The notes: generated by a model from the sequence alone, not told the origin. A DNA stretch of 64,000 nucleotides from Wenjunlia tyrosinilytica (GCF_014646055.1 NZ_BMMS01000001.1:124001-188000), one strand, 5' to 3'. Counted from the first letter of the stretch, positions 18,425 through 27,729 are shown. Program-made: numbers and translations.

Positions 18425-19960
18425 ATGCGCCGAAGAAGACTTCTTCACGCCATCCTGGCGACATCCACGCTCAGCGCCGCCGCGCTGGTGACCGCCGCGG
18501 GTCCTGCCGCCGCGACCGGTGAGACCACGCTGACGGCCGACCCGATGAAGACCTGGCAGACCGACGGCATCGTCTGGTCCGTCGCCTACGCCAAGGGCGT
18601 CGTCTACGTCGGCGGCACCTTCGACCACATCCGTCCGCCCGGCGCCGCCGCGGGAACGGACGAGGTGGCCCGCAAGAACTTCGCCGCGTTCGACGCCGTC
18701 ACCGGCGAGCCGCTCGACTGCGCGCCGGCGTTCACCGGCGGCTCCAACACGATCCGCGCCATGAAGGCATCCCCCGACGGGGACGTGCTCTACATCGGCG
18801 GATCGTTCAGCCAGGTCAAGGGCATCGGCCGCTCCAACACGGCCGCGCTCAACACCTCGGACTGCACCCTGCGCTCCGCGTGGAAGCCCACCGTCTCCTC
18901 CACCGTCCGGGCGATCGACGTCACCTCGGACACCGTCTACATCGGCGGAGGCTTCGGGACCGTCCAGGGCCAGACCCGCCAGCGCGTGGCGGCGCTGACC
19001 TACTCGGGCACCCTGCTGCCGTTCAAGGCCACGATCACCGGCTCGTCGGTCACCAACGACCCGACCCCCTCGGTGAACGCCATCACCGTGGCCCCGGAGC
19101 TGAACAAGGTCATCGTCGGCGGCCGCTTCACCTCGGTGAACGGCAGCTGGCTGACCGTCCACGCCCTGGTCGGCCTCAACGCCACCACCGGCAAGACGGT
19201 CAACAACTTCACCGGCTGGATCCCCTCGCGCTCCTCGGTCAAGGCGCTCGTCAACGACGGCACCAACTTCTACCTGGGTGCCGAGGGCAGCGGCGGCGGT
19301 GTCTTCGACGGCCGTATCGCCGGCAAGCTCTCCGACGGCTCGATGAAGTGGAAGGACACCTGCCTCGGGGCCACCCAGACGGTGGTGCCCTACAAGGGCG
19401 TCCTCTACAGCGGGTCGCACGCCCACGACTGCAAGAACACCCCGGGCGGCTTCACCGACATCGGCAACCGCCAGCACCTGCTGGGCCAGTCGATCAACGA
19501 CAAGACGATCCTGGCGTGGTTCCCCGACACCAACGACGGCCTCGGCGAGAAGATCGGTCCGCGCTCCATGGCGATGGCCGGGGACATCCTGTGGGTGGGC
19601 GGTGAGTTCACCACGGTGAACGAGAAGCCCCAGCAGGGCCTGACCCGCTTCCCGGCCTCCCCGGACACCGGCGCCCCGCAGGTGCCCATCCTCAGCGGCA
19701 CGAGCTCGGCCAAGGGGAAGGTCACGCTGAGCTGGAAGGCCTCGTGGGACCGGGACGACGGCGTCCTGACCTACAAGATCTACCGCGACGGTGTGTACCT
19801 GACCTCGCTGGACCAGGACTCGCGGTACTGGAACCGTCCGAACATGAGCTACACCGACACCGTCGACCCCGGCTCGACGCACCGGTACTCGCTCCTGGTG
19901 ACGGACGGCACCAATGACTCGGGCAAGAACGGCCCGGTCTACGTGACCGCACTGAACTGA
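18425..19960 (+). CDS. Secreted beta-propeller-like protein with C-terminal fibronectin type III domain
   Basis: This 511-residue protein starts at ATG 18425 after GGGGGG. Residues 1-32 are a signal peptide (MRRRRLLHAIL start, AAATG cleavage region). The body repeats a module of about 50 residues with YIGGSF, YIGGGFG, VGGRFTSVNG and WVGGEFTTVNE, resembling delta-60/DUF5122 propeller blades. The last 95 residues are an FN3 domain (VTLSWKASWDRDDGVLTYKIYRDG). No catalytic site is visible. A role in binding the extracellular polysaccharide made by this locus is a guess from position. Confidence 0.82.
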   Translation: MRRRRLLHAILATSTLSAAALVTAAGPAAATGETTLTADPMKTWQTDGIVWSVAYAKGVVYVGGTFDHIRPPGAAAGTDEVARKNFAAFDAVTGEPLDCAPAFTGGSNTIRAMKASPDGDVLYIGGSFSQVKGIGRSNTAALNTSDCTLRSAWKPTVSSTVRAIDVTSDTVYIGGGFGTVQGQTRQRVAALTYSGTLLPFKATITGSSVTNDPTPSVNAITVAPELNKVIVGGRFTSVNGSWLTVHALVGLNATTGKTVNNFTGWIPSRSSVKALVNDGTNFYLGAEGSGGGVFDGRIAGKLSDGSMKWKDTCLGATQTVVPYKGVLYSGSHAHDCKNTPGGFTDIGNRQHLLGQSINDKTILAWFPDTNDGLGEKIGPRSMAMAGDILWVGGEFTTVNEKPQQGLTRFPASPDTGAPQVPILSGTSSAKGKVTLSWKASWDRDDGVLTYKIYRDGVYLTSLDQDSRYWNRPNMSYTDTVDPGSTHRYSLLVTDGTNDSGKNGPVYVTALN

Positions 19961-20087
19961 CCGATCCTCGTCCGCCACGGGCGGCCCTCCCTGCCGCGGG
20001 GGGAGTTCGCCGGCACGGGTCCGCCCGTGGTGGGTCCGGGGAAACGAGTCGCCCCGCCTTCGCGGCGGGCGGCAGGGAGGGGGGACC

Positions 20088-20522
20088 ATGGCGGAACGAG
20101 TGGGCTACGCGCCCGGGGTCTACGACCTGTTCCACGTCGGGCACCTGAACATCCTCAGGCACGCGCGCAGCCAGTGCGATTACCTCATCGCGGGCGTCGT
20201 CTCCGACGAGATGGCGGTCCAGGCCAAGGGGAAGGCCCCCGTGATACCGCTCACCGAGCGGCTGGAGATCGTCCGCAGTGTGCGCTTCGTGGACGCGGCC
20301 TTCGTCGAGACGGTGCCGGACAAGCTCGAGACCTGGAAGCAGGTCCGCTTCGACGTGATCTTCAAGGGCGACGACTGGCGCGGCACGGAGAAGGGCGACC
20401 GGCTCGAGCGTGACTTCGCCACCGTCGGCGTGGACGTCGTGTACTTCCCGTACACCGTGCACACCTCGAGCACCCTGCTGCGCAAGGTGCTCGACGGGAT
20501 GCTCGACGCCGACTCAGCGTGA
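20088..20522 (+). CDS. Cytidylyltransferase-like nucleotidyltransferase (TagD/GCT family)
   Basis: This 144-residue cytoplasmic enzyme begins GYAPGVYDLFHVGHLNIL, with the HxGH signature at His16-His19. The C-terminal HTSSTLLRK matches the second nucleotide-binding motif of the family. It has the size of glycerol-3-phosphate cytidylyltransferases (about 130-145). It should transfer CMP from CTP to an alcohol phosphate. Its 3' end overlaps by 9 bp the convergent gene for a CDP-alcohol phosphotransferase, which uses such products. The alcohol (glycerol, ribitol, inositol or other) cannot be read. GGGAGGGGGG lies just before the ATG. Confidence 0.88.
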   Translation: MAERVGYAPGVYDLFHVGHLNILRHARSQCDYLIAGVVSDEMAVQAKGKAPVIPLTERLEIVRSVRFVDAAFVETVPDKLETWKQVRFDVIFKGDDWRGTEKGDRLERDFATVGVDVVYFPYTVHTSSTLLRKVLDGMLDADSA

Positions 20523-21218
20523 CAGCTCCCGGTACCACTTCGCGAGGAACGCGGCCATGAAGAGCAGATGGGCCGCGAGGAACGCGCAGTACAGGAGGAG
20601 AAACAGGTCCTGGTCGCCGAGGAAGAGGAAGACCGCGCAGAAGAGTCCGTAGTCCACGGGCAGCAGTGCCACGGACCGCAGGGTGGAGGCAGGGGCGGGA
20701 GCCGTCCCCGTCTCCTTCCTCCGCTTCAGCTGCTCGGTGAGGATGCCGCCGAAGAAGACCATGACGGCGGCGAACTGGAAGGCGACGGGCGCCAGCAGAT
20801 ACGCCTTCGCGGGCAGGTCGAAGAAGCGGTAGAAGGACACGAGCACGGCCATGTGGAGGGCGAGCATCTTCGCGCAGTCCACCACGTGGTCGAGCCACTC
20901 GCCAGCCGCGCTGCCCGCCTTCCTCAGCCGCGCGAGCTGCCCGTCGGCGGAGTCGAGCGCGAAACCGGTGACGAGGGCCAGAAACACCCCTGCCGCCATG
21001 GCGTGCGAGGGCTCGACCATGGCTATCGTGCCAACACCGGTGAAGGTGAACGCGGCACTGATGAGCGTCACCTGGTTCGGGGTGAGCCCGATGGTGTAGG
21101 AGGCGGCGGCGAGCACCCGGCCGGCCGGACGGTTGACGAAACGCGAATAGAGGGACACCCCCTTGCCCGACTTCTGAGCTGCCGAGAGCTCCCTGAGCGC
21201 GTAAGTGAAATCAGTCAT
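20514..21218 (-). CDS. CDP-alcohol phosphatidyltransferase family membrane protein
   Basis: This 234-residue protein starts at ATG 21218 after GGGGGG. It carries the full family motif D-x2-DG-x2-AR-x8-G-x3-D-x3-D, seen as DSADGQLARLRKAGSAAGEWLDHVVD split across about residues 91-116, followed by hydrophobic helices. It transfers a phospho-alcohol from a CDP-alcohol to an acceptor alcohol in the membrane. The N-terminal 40 residues are hydrophilic. Being paired tail to tail with a cytidylyltransferase, it suggests a small pathway making a phosphodiester lipid or a phospho-substituted glycan. Two 12-base copies of CCCCCACTTCAA (21222-21233 and 21237-21248) lie right at its ribosome site. Confidence 0.88.
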   Translation of the reverse strand: MTDFTYALRELSAAQKSGKGVSLYSRFVNRPAGRVLAAASYTIGLTPNQVTLISAAFTFTGVGTIAMVEPSHAMAAGVFLALVTGFALDSADGQLARLRKAGSAAGEWLDHVVDCAKMLALHMAVLVSFYRFFDLPAKAYLLAPVAFQFAAVMVFFGGILTEQLKRRKETGTAPAPASTLRSVALLPVDYGLFCAVFLFLGDQDLFLLLYCAFLAAHLLFMAAFLAKWYRELSR

Positions 21219-21302
21219 TTCCCCCCACTTCAATGTCCCCCACTTCAACGAGTCTGCCCCCCGCACCTCCCACCAAAGTCTCCTTCGGAGAGGAACAACA
21301 TC

Positions 21303-22619
21303 ATGGCAGGTACCCGAGGCGAGGGCGGCCGCTCGAGCCGCAGGGCTCTGCTGACGGGCGGCGCGGCCGCCTTGGCCGCAGCCGGGCTCGCGGGCTGCGA
21401 CGCCCAGGCGTCCCCGGCGCCCAAGAACCCGTCGGACGACATGGCCACGACCGTGTCGGGCAGCAAGCCGAAGGGCAAGTCGGTCGTGGACGTCGTGGCC
21501 GACTTCGGGGCCAAGGGCGACGGCCGCACCGACGACAGCGCGGCCTTCCAGAAGGCGTACCAGCACGCGGCGGGCCGGGTGTGGGACCACATCGGCCGCA
21601 CCGTCGTGGACATACCCGCGGGCACCTATCTGATCCGAAATCCGGGGGCGCTGCTCGGGGGCACCAAGGGCGGGCTGAAGGCCAACGGGCTGCGCTTTCG
21701 CGGGGCGGGCAAACGGATGACGCAGATCATTTTCGCCCCCGAGAAGGCGGACGGCTCGTACCTGTGCCGCAACGAGGACACCTGGGCGAACCTGATGTTC
21801 GAACAGCTGGGATTCCGCTCGGGCACCCCGGGGGCCTCGTTCTTCTACTCGTACTCGACGGGGCAGGCGCAGGACTACCGGTTCACCGAGTGCGAGTGGA
21901 CCGGTGAGTGGGAGTACGGGCTGGCGCTCGACGGCACCAACACGAACTCGGAGATGCGCTGGGACGCCTGCCGGGTCGGCGGGGCGTACCGCAAGGCGTT
22001 CCTGTACTCGGGCCTGTCGGAGAGGTCGGAGAACGACCGGCAGCAGGACCAGTTCCTCAACTACTGGTTCAACGACATGAAGGTCGAGTACGAGTGGGGG
22101 AACTTCCTGGAGTTCCCCTACGGCGGCTCGATCACCTGCCGGGGCGGCTCGTACATCGTCACCGGCCGCCGTCCGGCCGACGACAAGGAGTACGGCCGCA
22201 CCAGCACCTTCTTCCGCTTCCCGCGCGGCTCGCACTACGACGCCGTCCAGCGCTTCCACGCCGAGGACATCCGGTTCGAGGTGCGCGACCCGGACGTGGT
22301 GGTGATCGACTGCGCCTGGAACAGCGGCACGGTCCACTTCAACGACTGCGACGACACCGCGAACGCCTTCAAGGACTTCTCCGACGGCGCCCGCCCCCAC
22401 CGCTTCAACGTCGGACCGCGCGGTCCGCTGGTGCGCTACGACTCGTGCCAGCTCGTCGGCAGGCACCAGTACCGCCTCCAGGGCCCGGCGGCAGCGGTCC
22501 CCGCGGTGGTGCGGTACGACATGTGCTTGTTCAAGAGCCACCCGCAGAACGCCTTCGTGGACAGCTCCGGCTCGCAGGCGGCCGACTTCACCCGCTTCGT
22601 GGACTGCCTCGGCGGCTAG
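21303..22619 (+). CDS. Tat-exported lipoprotein with right-handed beta-helix (pectate-lyase-3-like)
   Basis: This 438-residue protein starts at ATG 21303, with GGAGAGGA upstream. The N-terminus has a twin-arginine stretch (SSRRALLTGG) and a lipobox LAGC, with the lipidated Cys near residue 33, so it should be anchored outside the membrane. The mature part begins with a pectate-lyase-3 motif (VADFGAKGDGRTDDSAAFQKA) and continues as a parallel beta-helix (DIPAGTYLI, LRFRGAGKRMTQIIF). Such proteins are often polysaccharide lyases or hydrolases. At the end of an exopolysaccharide locus it could trim or modify the product. No specific catalytic set was recognised. Confidence 0.82.
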   Translation: MAGTRGEGGRSSRRALLTGGAAALAAAGLAGCDAQASPAPKNPSDDMATTVSGSKPKGKSVVDVVADFGAKGDGRTDDSAAFQKAYQHAAGRVWDHIGRTVVDIPAGTYLIRNPGALLGGTKGGLKANGLRFRGAGKRMTQIIFAPEKADGSYLCRNEDTWANLMFEQLGFRSGTPGASFFYSYSTGQAQDYRFTECEWTGEWEYGLALDGTNTNSEMRWDACRVGGAYRKAFLYSGLSERSENDRQQDQFLNYWFNDMKVEYEWGNFLEFPYGGSITCRGGSYIVTGRRPADDKEYGRTSTFFRFPRGSHYDAVQRFHAEDIRFEVRDPDVVVIDCAWNSGTVHFNDCDDTANAFKDFSDGARPHRFNVGPRGPLVRYDSCQLVGRHQYRLQGPAAAVPAVVRYDMCLFKSHPQNAFVDSSGSQAADFTRFVDCLGG

Positions 22620-22712
22620 GGCCTCGCCGTCCTCAAGGCCGATCGGGTGAGCGGTGGAAGGCACCGGACACCCGGTCGGCGTAGGCGTTGTGCCGGTTCG
22701 GCGTGTCCCTAC

Positions 22713-22738
22713 CTGACTATCAGTCAGTGAAATTTCAC
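22713..22738. promoter_or_regulatory. Two abutting palindromes upstream of the collagenase gene
   Basis: CTGACT-atc-AGTCAG (22713-22727) and GTGAAATTTCAC (22727-22738, perfect 12 bp) share one base. They lie in an AT-rich island about 200 bp before the collagenase start. The first resembles TetR-type operators. TATTCT at 22744-22749 could be a -10 element just downstream. This looks like a regulated promoter with two protein sites, or one long compound site. Confidence 0.5.
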
Positions 22739-22939
22739 ATTGCTATTCTATCGACGCGGTTCGAGCCCCGTGTCACGACGGAGTGATGCCAGGAACACCC
22801 GCTCGGTCGGCGGCCCATCTCGCGCGGCCGCCTCGGGGCACCTTCGCCTGCCCGCCGGCCGCGAGGCCCAGGGCGGCGTATCGGCGAGACCGCACCACAG
22901 CACGGCTCCCCACCCCTGCCACACACCAGGAGTGCTCCG

Positions 22940-25453
22940 GTGTCCAGATCCCGTTCGGTGCGCAATGGCCTGCTGGTCGCCGTACTCTCGGCGTCCCTGA
23001 CCCTGCCGATGGCGCCGACCGCGCAGGCGGTGCCGCACTCCGCCGCGGCCGGGGCGGGAAGCGGCACGGGCGCCCTCCCCGCGGCCACGGCCACATGGCC
23101 CGGCTCCGGCGCGGTGGGCGCGAGCGGCTGGAGCGGCTGGAGCGGCGGCTCCATCGGTGCAAGCGGGACGGGCGTTGGCTCCAGCGGCCTGAGCGCCCGT
23201 GGCTCCCTGGACGAGGTCCGGCGCATCGCGCAGGCACCGGCGACAACCGGCCGCCCCGCCCCCGCTCCGGCCCCCGGCAGCGACGACCTCCCCCGGAGCA
23301 GGCCCGGTGAGCTGCTCGGCGAACTCCCGGGAACGGGCGGGAGCGGCCTGGAGTTCGGAGCCACCGGCCTGCACAGCCGTCCCTCGGCGGCCGCCCTGCG
23401 CGGCTCCGCCTTCCGGGCAGGGCGCGCCGGTGTCCCCTGCACGGCGGACGCGGTCACCGACCTGACGCCGCGGGGGCTCGCCGACTTCCTCACCCAGCCG
23501 GACGTCACCGCGGACGGCTGCCTGCGCGCTCTGATCTGGAGCTGGGACCCCCGGCTGGCACCGGTGATGTCCGACGCCCACATCCAGGCGGTCGCCGACC
23601 GCATCACCGCCGTCGCCCCTCAGCACGACGGCACCGACAAGGCACACCTGAGCGAGCTGTGGACGTATCTGCACGCCGCCGTCCACCACGACTTCTCCCG
23701 GCCCGAGATCGACCTCACCGACGAGGCGACGCTGACCAGCCTGCGCGACGCGATCTCCGTCTACGCCGACAGCGCGCACACCTTCGACCCGACCAGGAAC
23801 AATGCCTTCATCCTGCGTGAGGCCCTGGTCGTGGGCAGCGCGCCCGGCCTGAGACAGCACCAGCTCCCCCTGATCAAGAAGGTGCTCGCCACCATGGCCC
23901 CGGACGCCCGCACGGCGACGGACCCCGCGTGGGGAGGGGCCGCCCTCGGGGCGCTGACGGTGAACTACCTGGGCGTCAACCCGGGCAACCAGGACACGGC
24001 CTTCCGCGCCGCCGTCGCCGCCGATCCCTCCTACCGCGCCGCCTTCCGGGCCTTCTCCGGCTACGCCCACCTCAAGGGCACACCCAACGCCTGGGTCGCC
24101 CGCGACGCGCTGAGCGAGTACGGCCGCTTCGGCCAGATCGACGGCATCAAGGACGCGGTGGTCACCGACCTCGGCCACCTCCTCGACGCCACCGACGCGG
24201 CCTTCGGCGACTACCGGGCACCCTGGGCCGTGGTCGCCGCATGGCTGAACTACTACGGGATGTGCGAGCGGGACAACGTCTGCGCCCCCCAGATCGAGGA
24301 CCGCCTCTTCCCCCGCACCTACCGATACGACAGCGGCGCAATCCAGGTCCGCACCGCTCTGCCGCGGGCCGAGGTGGACCGGCTGTACTACGCGGGCAAG
24401 CAGGTCAAGGCGCAGTTCTTCCGGGTGCTGGGCACCACCAGGCCGCTGCCCGACGACCAGAACAGCACCCTGACGGTCCATGTGTACGCCAACAAGGCCG
24501 ACTACGAGCTGTTCCACCCGCTCCTGACCGGACTGCCCACCGACAACGGCGGCATCTACGTCGAGGGATCGGCCACGCTCTACACCTTCCAGCGCACGGC
24601 GCAGGACACCCCGCTCACGCTCGAGGAACTGTTCCGCCACGAGTACGTCCACTACCTCAACGGGCGCTGGGCGGTCCCCGGCACCTACGGCGACGGCAAC
24701 TGGTACGACGGCGACCGCACCACCGCCATGGACGAGGGCACCGCCGAGTTCTTCGACGGCGCCACCCGCGACGACGGCATCGAGGTCCGCAGATCGCTGG
24801 TGCGCGGCATCGTCCAGGACACCGCCGGCGGGCGGCCCCGGATGACGGTGGCCCAGATGCTGCACGCCACCTACGACGGCGACGGCTTCCGCTTCTACGA
24901 CTACGCGGGCACGTTCTTCGAGTTCCTGTGGGCCGAGCACCCCTCGTTGATCCGGCTGATGTACCGCCACCTGCGCGCGAACGACCCGGCCCGCTTCGAC
25001 GCCTGGCGCGCCGACATCGGGGCAGATGTCGCCCTCCAGCGCCAGTACGACGCCTTCCTCGACCGCAACATCGCGCACGTGGCGGAGCTCTACCAGCCGG
25101 ACACGGCCTTCGTGCCCAACGCGTCGCTGAGGTACGCCAACGCCGGGGGTGTCGCGGCCGCGTTCGCCGAGGCCACCCGGCTGGCGCCCTCCTGCCGGCG
25201 CACCGGGGACCAGGACGACCTTCCCCGTTTCGTCTGCGCCGGGCGGATCACCGCCGACCTGTCGGACTCCCGAAGCGCCGACCAGGTCTTCAAGGACATG
25301 TCGGAGACCGTCGACCGGACCCTCCTCGACCGGACCGCGCGGGCGGCGAGCAACTTCACCGACATGAACTGCTTCTTCGGCCCGGTCGAGGTGTGGCCCG
25401 GCGGGGAGTCCGGGAGCGCGCACTACACATGCGAGGGCCCGCTGCGGCAGTGA
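22940..25453 (+). CDS. Secreted M9-family collagenase
   Basis: This 837-residue protein starts at GTG 22940, with AGGAG nine bases upstream. Residues 1-30 are a signal peptide (AQA cleavage). A Gly/Ser/Ala linker with repeated SGWSG follows to about 110. The M9 activator domain comes next (LTPRGLADFLTQPDV), then the peptidase domain with the zinc motif HEYVH (567-571) and the downstream Glu in MDEGTAEFFDG. It would cut native collagen or gelatin outside the cell. Unlike clostridial collagenases it has no PKD or C-terminal collagen-binding domain; it ends with a short Cys-containing region. Confidence 0.94.
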   Translation: MSRSRSVRNGLLVAVLSASLTLPMAPTAQAVPHSAAAGAGSGTGALPAATATWPGSGAVGASGWSGWSGGSIGASGTGVGSSGLSARGSLDEVRRIAQAPATTGRPAPAPAPGSDDLPRSRPGELLGELPGTGGSGLEFGATGLHSRPSAAALRGSAFRAGRAGVPCTADAVTDLTPRGLADFLTQPDVTADGCLRALIWSWDPRLAPVMSDAHIQAVADRITAVAPQHDGTDKAHLSELWTYLHAAVHHDFSRPEIDLTDEATLTSLRDAISVYADSAHTFDPTRNNAFILREALVVGSAPGLRQHQLPLIKKVLATMAPDARTATDPAWGGAALGALTVNYLGVNPGNQDTAFRAAVAADPSYRAAFRAFSGYAHLKGTPNAWVARDALSEYGRFGQIDGIKDAVVTDLGHLLDATDAAFGDYRAPWAVVAAWLNYYGMCERDNVCAPQIEDRLFPRTYRYDSGAIQVRTALPRAEVDRLYYAGKQVKAQFFRVLGTTRPLPDDQNSTLTVHVYANKADYELFHPLLTGLPTDNGGIYVEGSATLYTFQRTAQDTPLTLEELFRHEYVHYLNGRWAVPGTYGDGNWYDGDRTTAMDEGTAEFFDGATRDDGIEVRRSLVRGIVQDTAGGRPRMTVAQMLHATYDGDGFRFYDYAGTFFEFLWAEHPSLIRLMYRHLRANDPARFDAWRADIGADVALQRQYDAFLDRNIAHVAELYQPDTAFVPNASLRYANAGGVAAAFAEATRLAPSCRRTGDQDDLPRFVCAGRITADLSDSRSADQVFKDMSETVDRTLLDRTARAASNFTDMNCFFGPVEVWPGGESGSAHYTCEGPLRQ

Positions 25454-25506
25454 CCGCGGCCGGGCAGGTGTAGGCAGCATGCCCTCTGAAGTGCTACGAC
25501 TGTGCG

Positions 25507-27057
25507 ATGCCGAAGTCGATGGTGCAGCGCACCGCCTATGACGCCGTGATCGTCGGCGGCGGCCACAACGGTCTGGTCGCCGCCGCCTACCTCGCCCGCG
25601 CGGGCCGCAGCGTCCTCGTGCTGGAGCGGCTGGACTCGACGGGAGGGGCGGCCGTCTCCACCCGCGCGTTCCCCGGTGTGGACGCACGGCTGTCACGCTA
25701 CTCGTATCTCGTCAGCCTGCTGCCGCACCGCATCGTAAGTGAGCTGGGGCTGCGCTTCGAGGTCCGCAGGCGGCGTATCTCCTCCTACACGCCCACCGTG
25801 CGGGACGGGCGGCCGACGGGCCTGCTGGTCGACGCCGAGGACGAGTCCGGCACCAGGGAGGCGTTCGCCCGGCTGACGGGATCGGACCGGGAGTTCGCGG
25901 CCTGGCAGGAGTTCTACGGCAAGGCCCGGCGGGTGGCGGAACGCGTCTTCCCGACGCTGACCGAACCGCTGCCCTCCGCCGCGGAGCTCGAGCGGCGCAT
26001 CGACGACAAGCCGGCCTGGGAGGCGTTCTTCGAGCGGCCCCTCGGCGAGGTGGTGGAGGAGACGTTCGAGGACGACCTCGTGCGCGGGGTGGTGCTCACC
26101 GACGCTCTCATCGGCACCTTCACCCATGCCCATGACCCGTCCCTGCGGCAGAACCGGTGCTTCCTCTACCACGTGATCGGCAACGGCACGGGTGACTGGG
26201 ACGTGCCGGTCGGCGGCATGGGGGCGCTGACCGACGCCCTGGCCGCCGCCGCCCGTGACGCGGGGGCGGAGATCGTCCCCGGGCACGAGGTGACGGGCAT
26301 CGCCACGGACGGCAGGAGCGCCGAGGTCGCCTACCGGCACGGCGACCGGCGGGGCCGCGTCTCGGCCGCGCACGTCCTGGCCAATGTCTCCCCGCACACC
26401 CTCGCCGGACTCCTCGGCGAGCGCGCGCCCTCCCCCGCTCCCGAGGGCGCCCAGCTGAAGATCAATATGCTGCTGAAGCGGCTGCCTCGGCTGCGTGACA
26501 CGGGAGTGGACCCCCGCGAGGCCTTCGCGGGCACATTCCACATCGCCGAGTCGTACTCCGAGCTGGAGACGGCCTACCGGCAGGCCGCGGCGGGCCGTCT
26601 GCCGGGGGTCCAGCCGTCGGAGATCTACTGCCACTCGCTGACGGACCCGTCGATCCTCTCCCCCGAGCTGGCCGCGAGCGGACATCACACGCTGACGCTG
26701 TTCGGCCTGCACACCCCGGCCGGACTGTTCGCCGAGCCCGGGGCGAAGGAGGCCGCCGTGGACGCGGCGCTCGCGCAGCTCGACGCGCATCTGGCCGAGC
26801 CGATCCGCGATGTGCTCGCGGTGGACGGCCAGGGGCGGCCGTGCATCGAGGCGAAGTCCCCGCTGGACCTCGAACGTGAACTCGGCATGCCGGGCGGTCA
26901 CATCTTCCACCGCGACCTGAGCTTCCCGTACGGCGAGGGCTACGGCGTCGAGACCGCCCACCCCAACGTCCTGATCTGCGGCGCCGGTGCCATCCGCGGC
27001 GGCGGTGTAAGCGGCATCCCGGGGCACAACGCGGCGATGAAACTGCTCCGCGGCTGA
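25507..27057 (+). CDS. FAD-dependent oxidoreductase of the phytoene desaturase/PYROXD2 type
   Basis: This 516-residue protein begins with an FAD-binding dinucleotide fold (VIVGGGHNGLVAAAYLARAG) and ends with the matching C-terminal FAD motif GAGAIRGGGVSGIPGHNAA. A size of about 520 and the ERLDSTGGAA stretch place it with CrtI-like amine oxidase-fold enzymes, of which many Streptomyces members have unknown substrates. No other carotenoid genes are nearby. The start is uncertain (ATG 25507 or 25519), since neither has a strong site. It is convergent with the TetR gene, so co-regulation is not implied. Confidence 0.85.
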   Translation: MPKSMVQRTAYDAVIVGGGHNGLVAAAYLARAGRSVLVLERLDSTGGAAVSTRAFPGVDARLSRYSYLVSLLPHRIVSELGLRFEVRRRRISSYTPTVRDGRPTGLLVDAEDESGTREAFARLTGSDREFAAWQEFYGKARRVAERVFPTLTEPLPSAAELERRIDDKPAWEAFFERPLGEVVEETFEDDLVRGVVLTDALIGTFTHAHDPSLRQNRCFLYHVIGNGTGDWDVPVGGMGALTDALAAAARDAGAEIVPGHEVTGIATDGRSAEVAYRHGDRRGRVSAAHVLANVSPHTLAGLLGERAPSPAPEGAQLKINMLLKRLPRLRDTGVDPREAFAGTFHIAESYSELETAYRQAAAGRLPGVQPSEIYCHSLTDPSILSPELAASGHHTLTLFGLHTPAGLFAEPGAKEAAVDAALAQLDAHLAEPIRDVLAVDGQGRPCIEAKSPLDLERELGMPGGHIFHRDLSFPYGEGYGVETAHPNVLICGAGAIRGGGVSGIPGHNAAMKLLRG

Positions 27058-27117
27058 GCCGCGCGGCCCCGGAGGCCGCATTCCGGACTCCGCCGCGCGC
27101 CGGAGCCGCTCCGGCGG

Positions 27118-27729
27118 CTACTCCGGCGCGGAGATCCCGTGGAGCAGCATCGTGGCGAGTTCGTCGTACGCCTCGGCGTCCCGCAGCCCGGTCCGCTCGC
27201 TGATCTCGCCGCGCTGGATGGCGACCATGGCGGTGCTCACGATCTCGCCGACGAAGGCGGCGTGCACCTGCCGGAAGGCACCGCTGCGCACGCCTTCGTC
27301 CACCAGGGAGCGCACGCGGGCCGCCGCGATCCTCGTATTGCGCCCGTACACCTCGAGCGCGGGCGGGAAGGCCGCGAGATCCTGGTAGAAGCGGGCCGAC
27401 GCGGGCCGCAGCTCTCGGGCGACGGCGGACAGGTAGGCCCCGACGCGCTCCAGCGGGCCGTCCGCCTGGCTCGTACGCTGCTCCACCCGCCCGGCCGCCC
27501 GGCGGAAGAAGTACTTCACGACCGCCACCGCGAGCTGTTCCTTGCTGCTGGCGAGCGCGTACAGGGTCGACTTCGAGCAGCGCAGACGGCCGGCGAGGTC
27601 GTCGAGGGTGAAATCGGCGAATCCCTCGGCAAGGAAGAGATCGACGAGCTGGTCGAACAGTTGCGCCTGCCGCCCGGTCAGACCGCGTCCTCGGACGCGC
27701 TCGATCGAGGCCCGAGATCCGACACTCAT
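27118..27729 (-). CDS. TetR-family transcriptional regulator
   Basis: This 203-residue protein is taken from ATG 27729; a TTG at 27747 and a GTG at 27738 are in frame upstream. The N-terminal helix-turn-helix reads FADFTLDDLAGRLRCSKSTLYALASSKEQL, broken here over residues of about 45-75. The C-terminal ligand domain is of the TetR_C type. It is divergent from an acyl-CoA dehydrogenase gene, and an inverted repeat lies between them, so local repression with an acyl-CoA-type ligand is the simple hypothesis. Confidence 0.9.
   Translation of the reverse strand: MSVGSRASIERVRGRGLTGRQAQLFDQLVDLFLAEGFADFTLDDLAGRLRCSKSTLYALASSKEQLAVAVVKYFFRRAAGRVEQRTSQADGPLERVGAYLSAVARELRPASARFYQDLAAFPPALEVYGRNTRIAAARVRSLVDEGVRSGAFRQVHAAFVGEIVSTAMVAIQRGEISERTGLRDAEAYDELATMLLHGISAPE

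Noticed and set aside
22750..22775. Possible tRNA, from a T-loop-like GGTTCGAGCCC
   Set aside because: No acceptor stem, anticodon arm or D arm can be folded around it; it is the leader of the collagenase gene.
25507..27057. Carotenoid biosynthesis locus
   Set aside because: The oxidoreductase is of the phytoene-desaturase fold, but no phytoene synthase, cyclase or GGPP synthase gene is nearby, and the PYROXD2-like branch has other roles.
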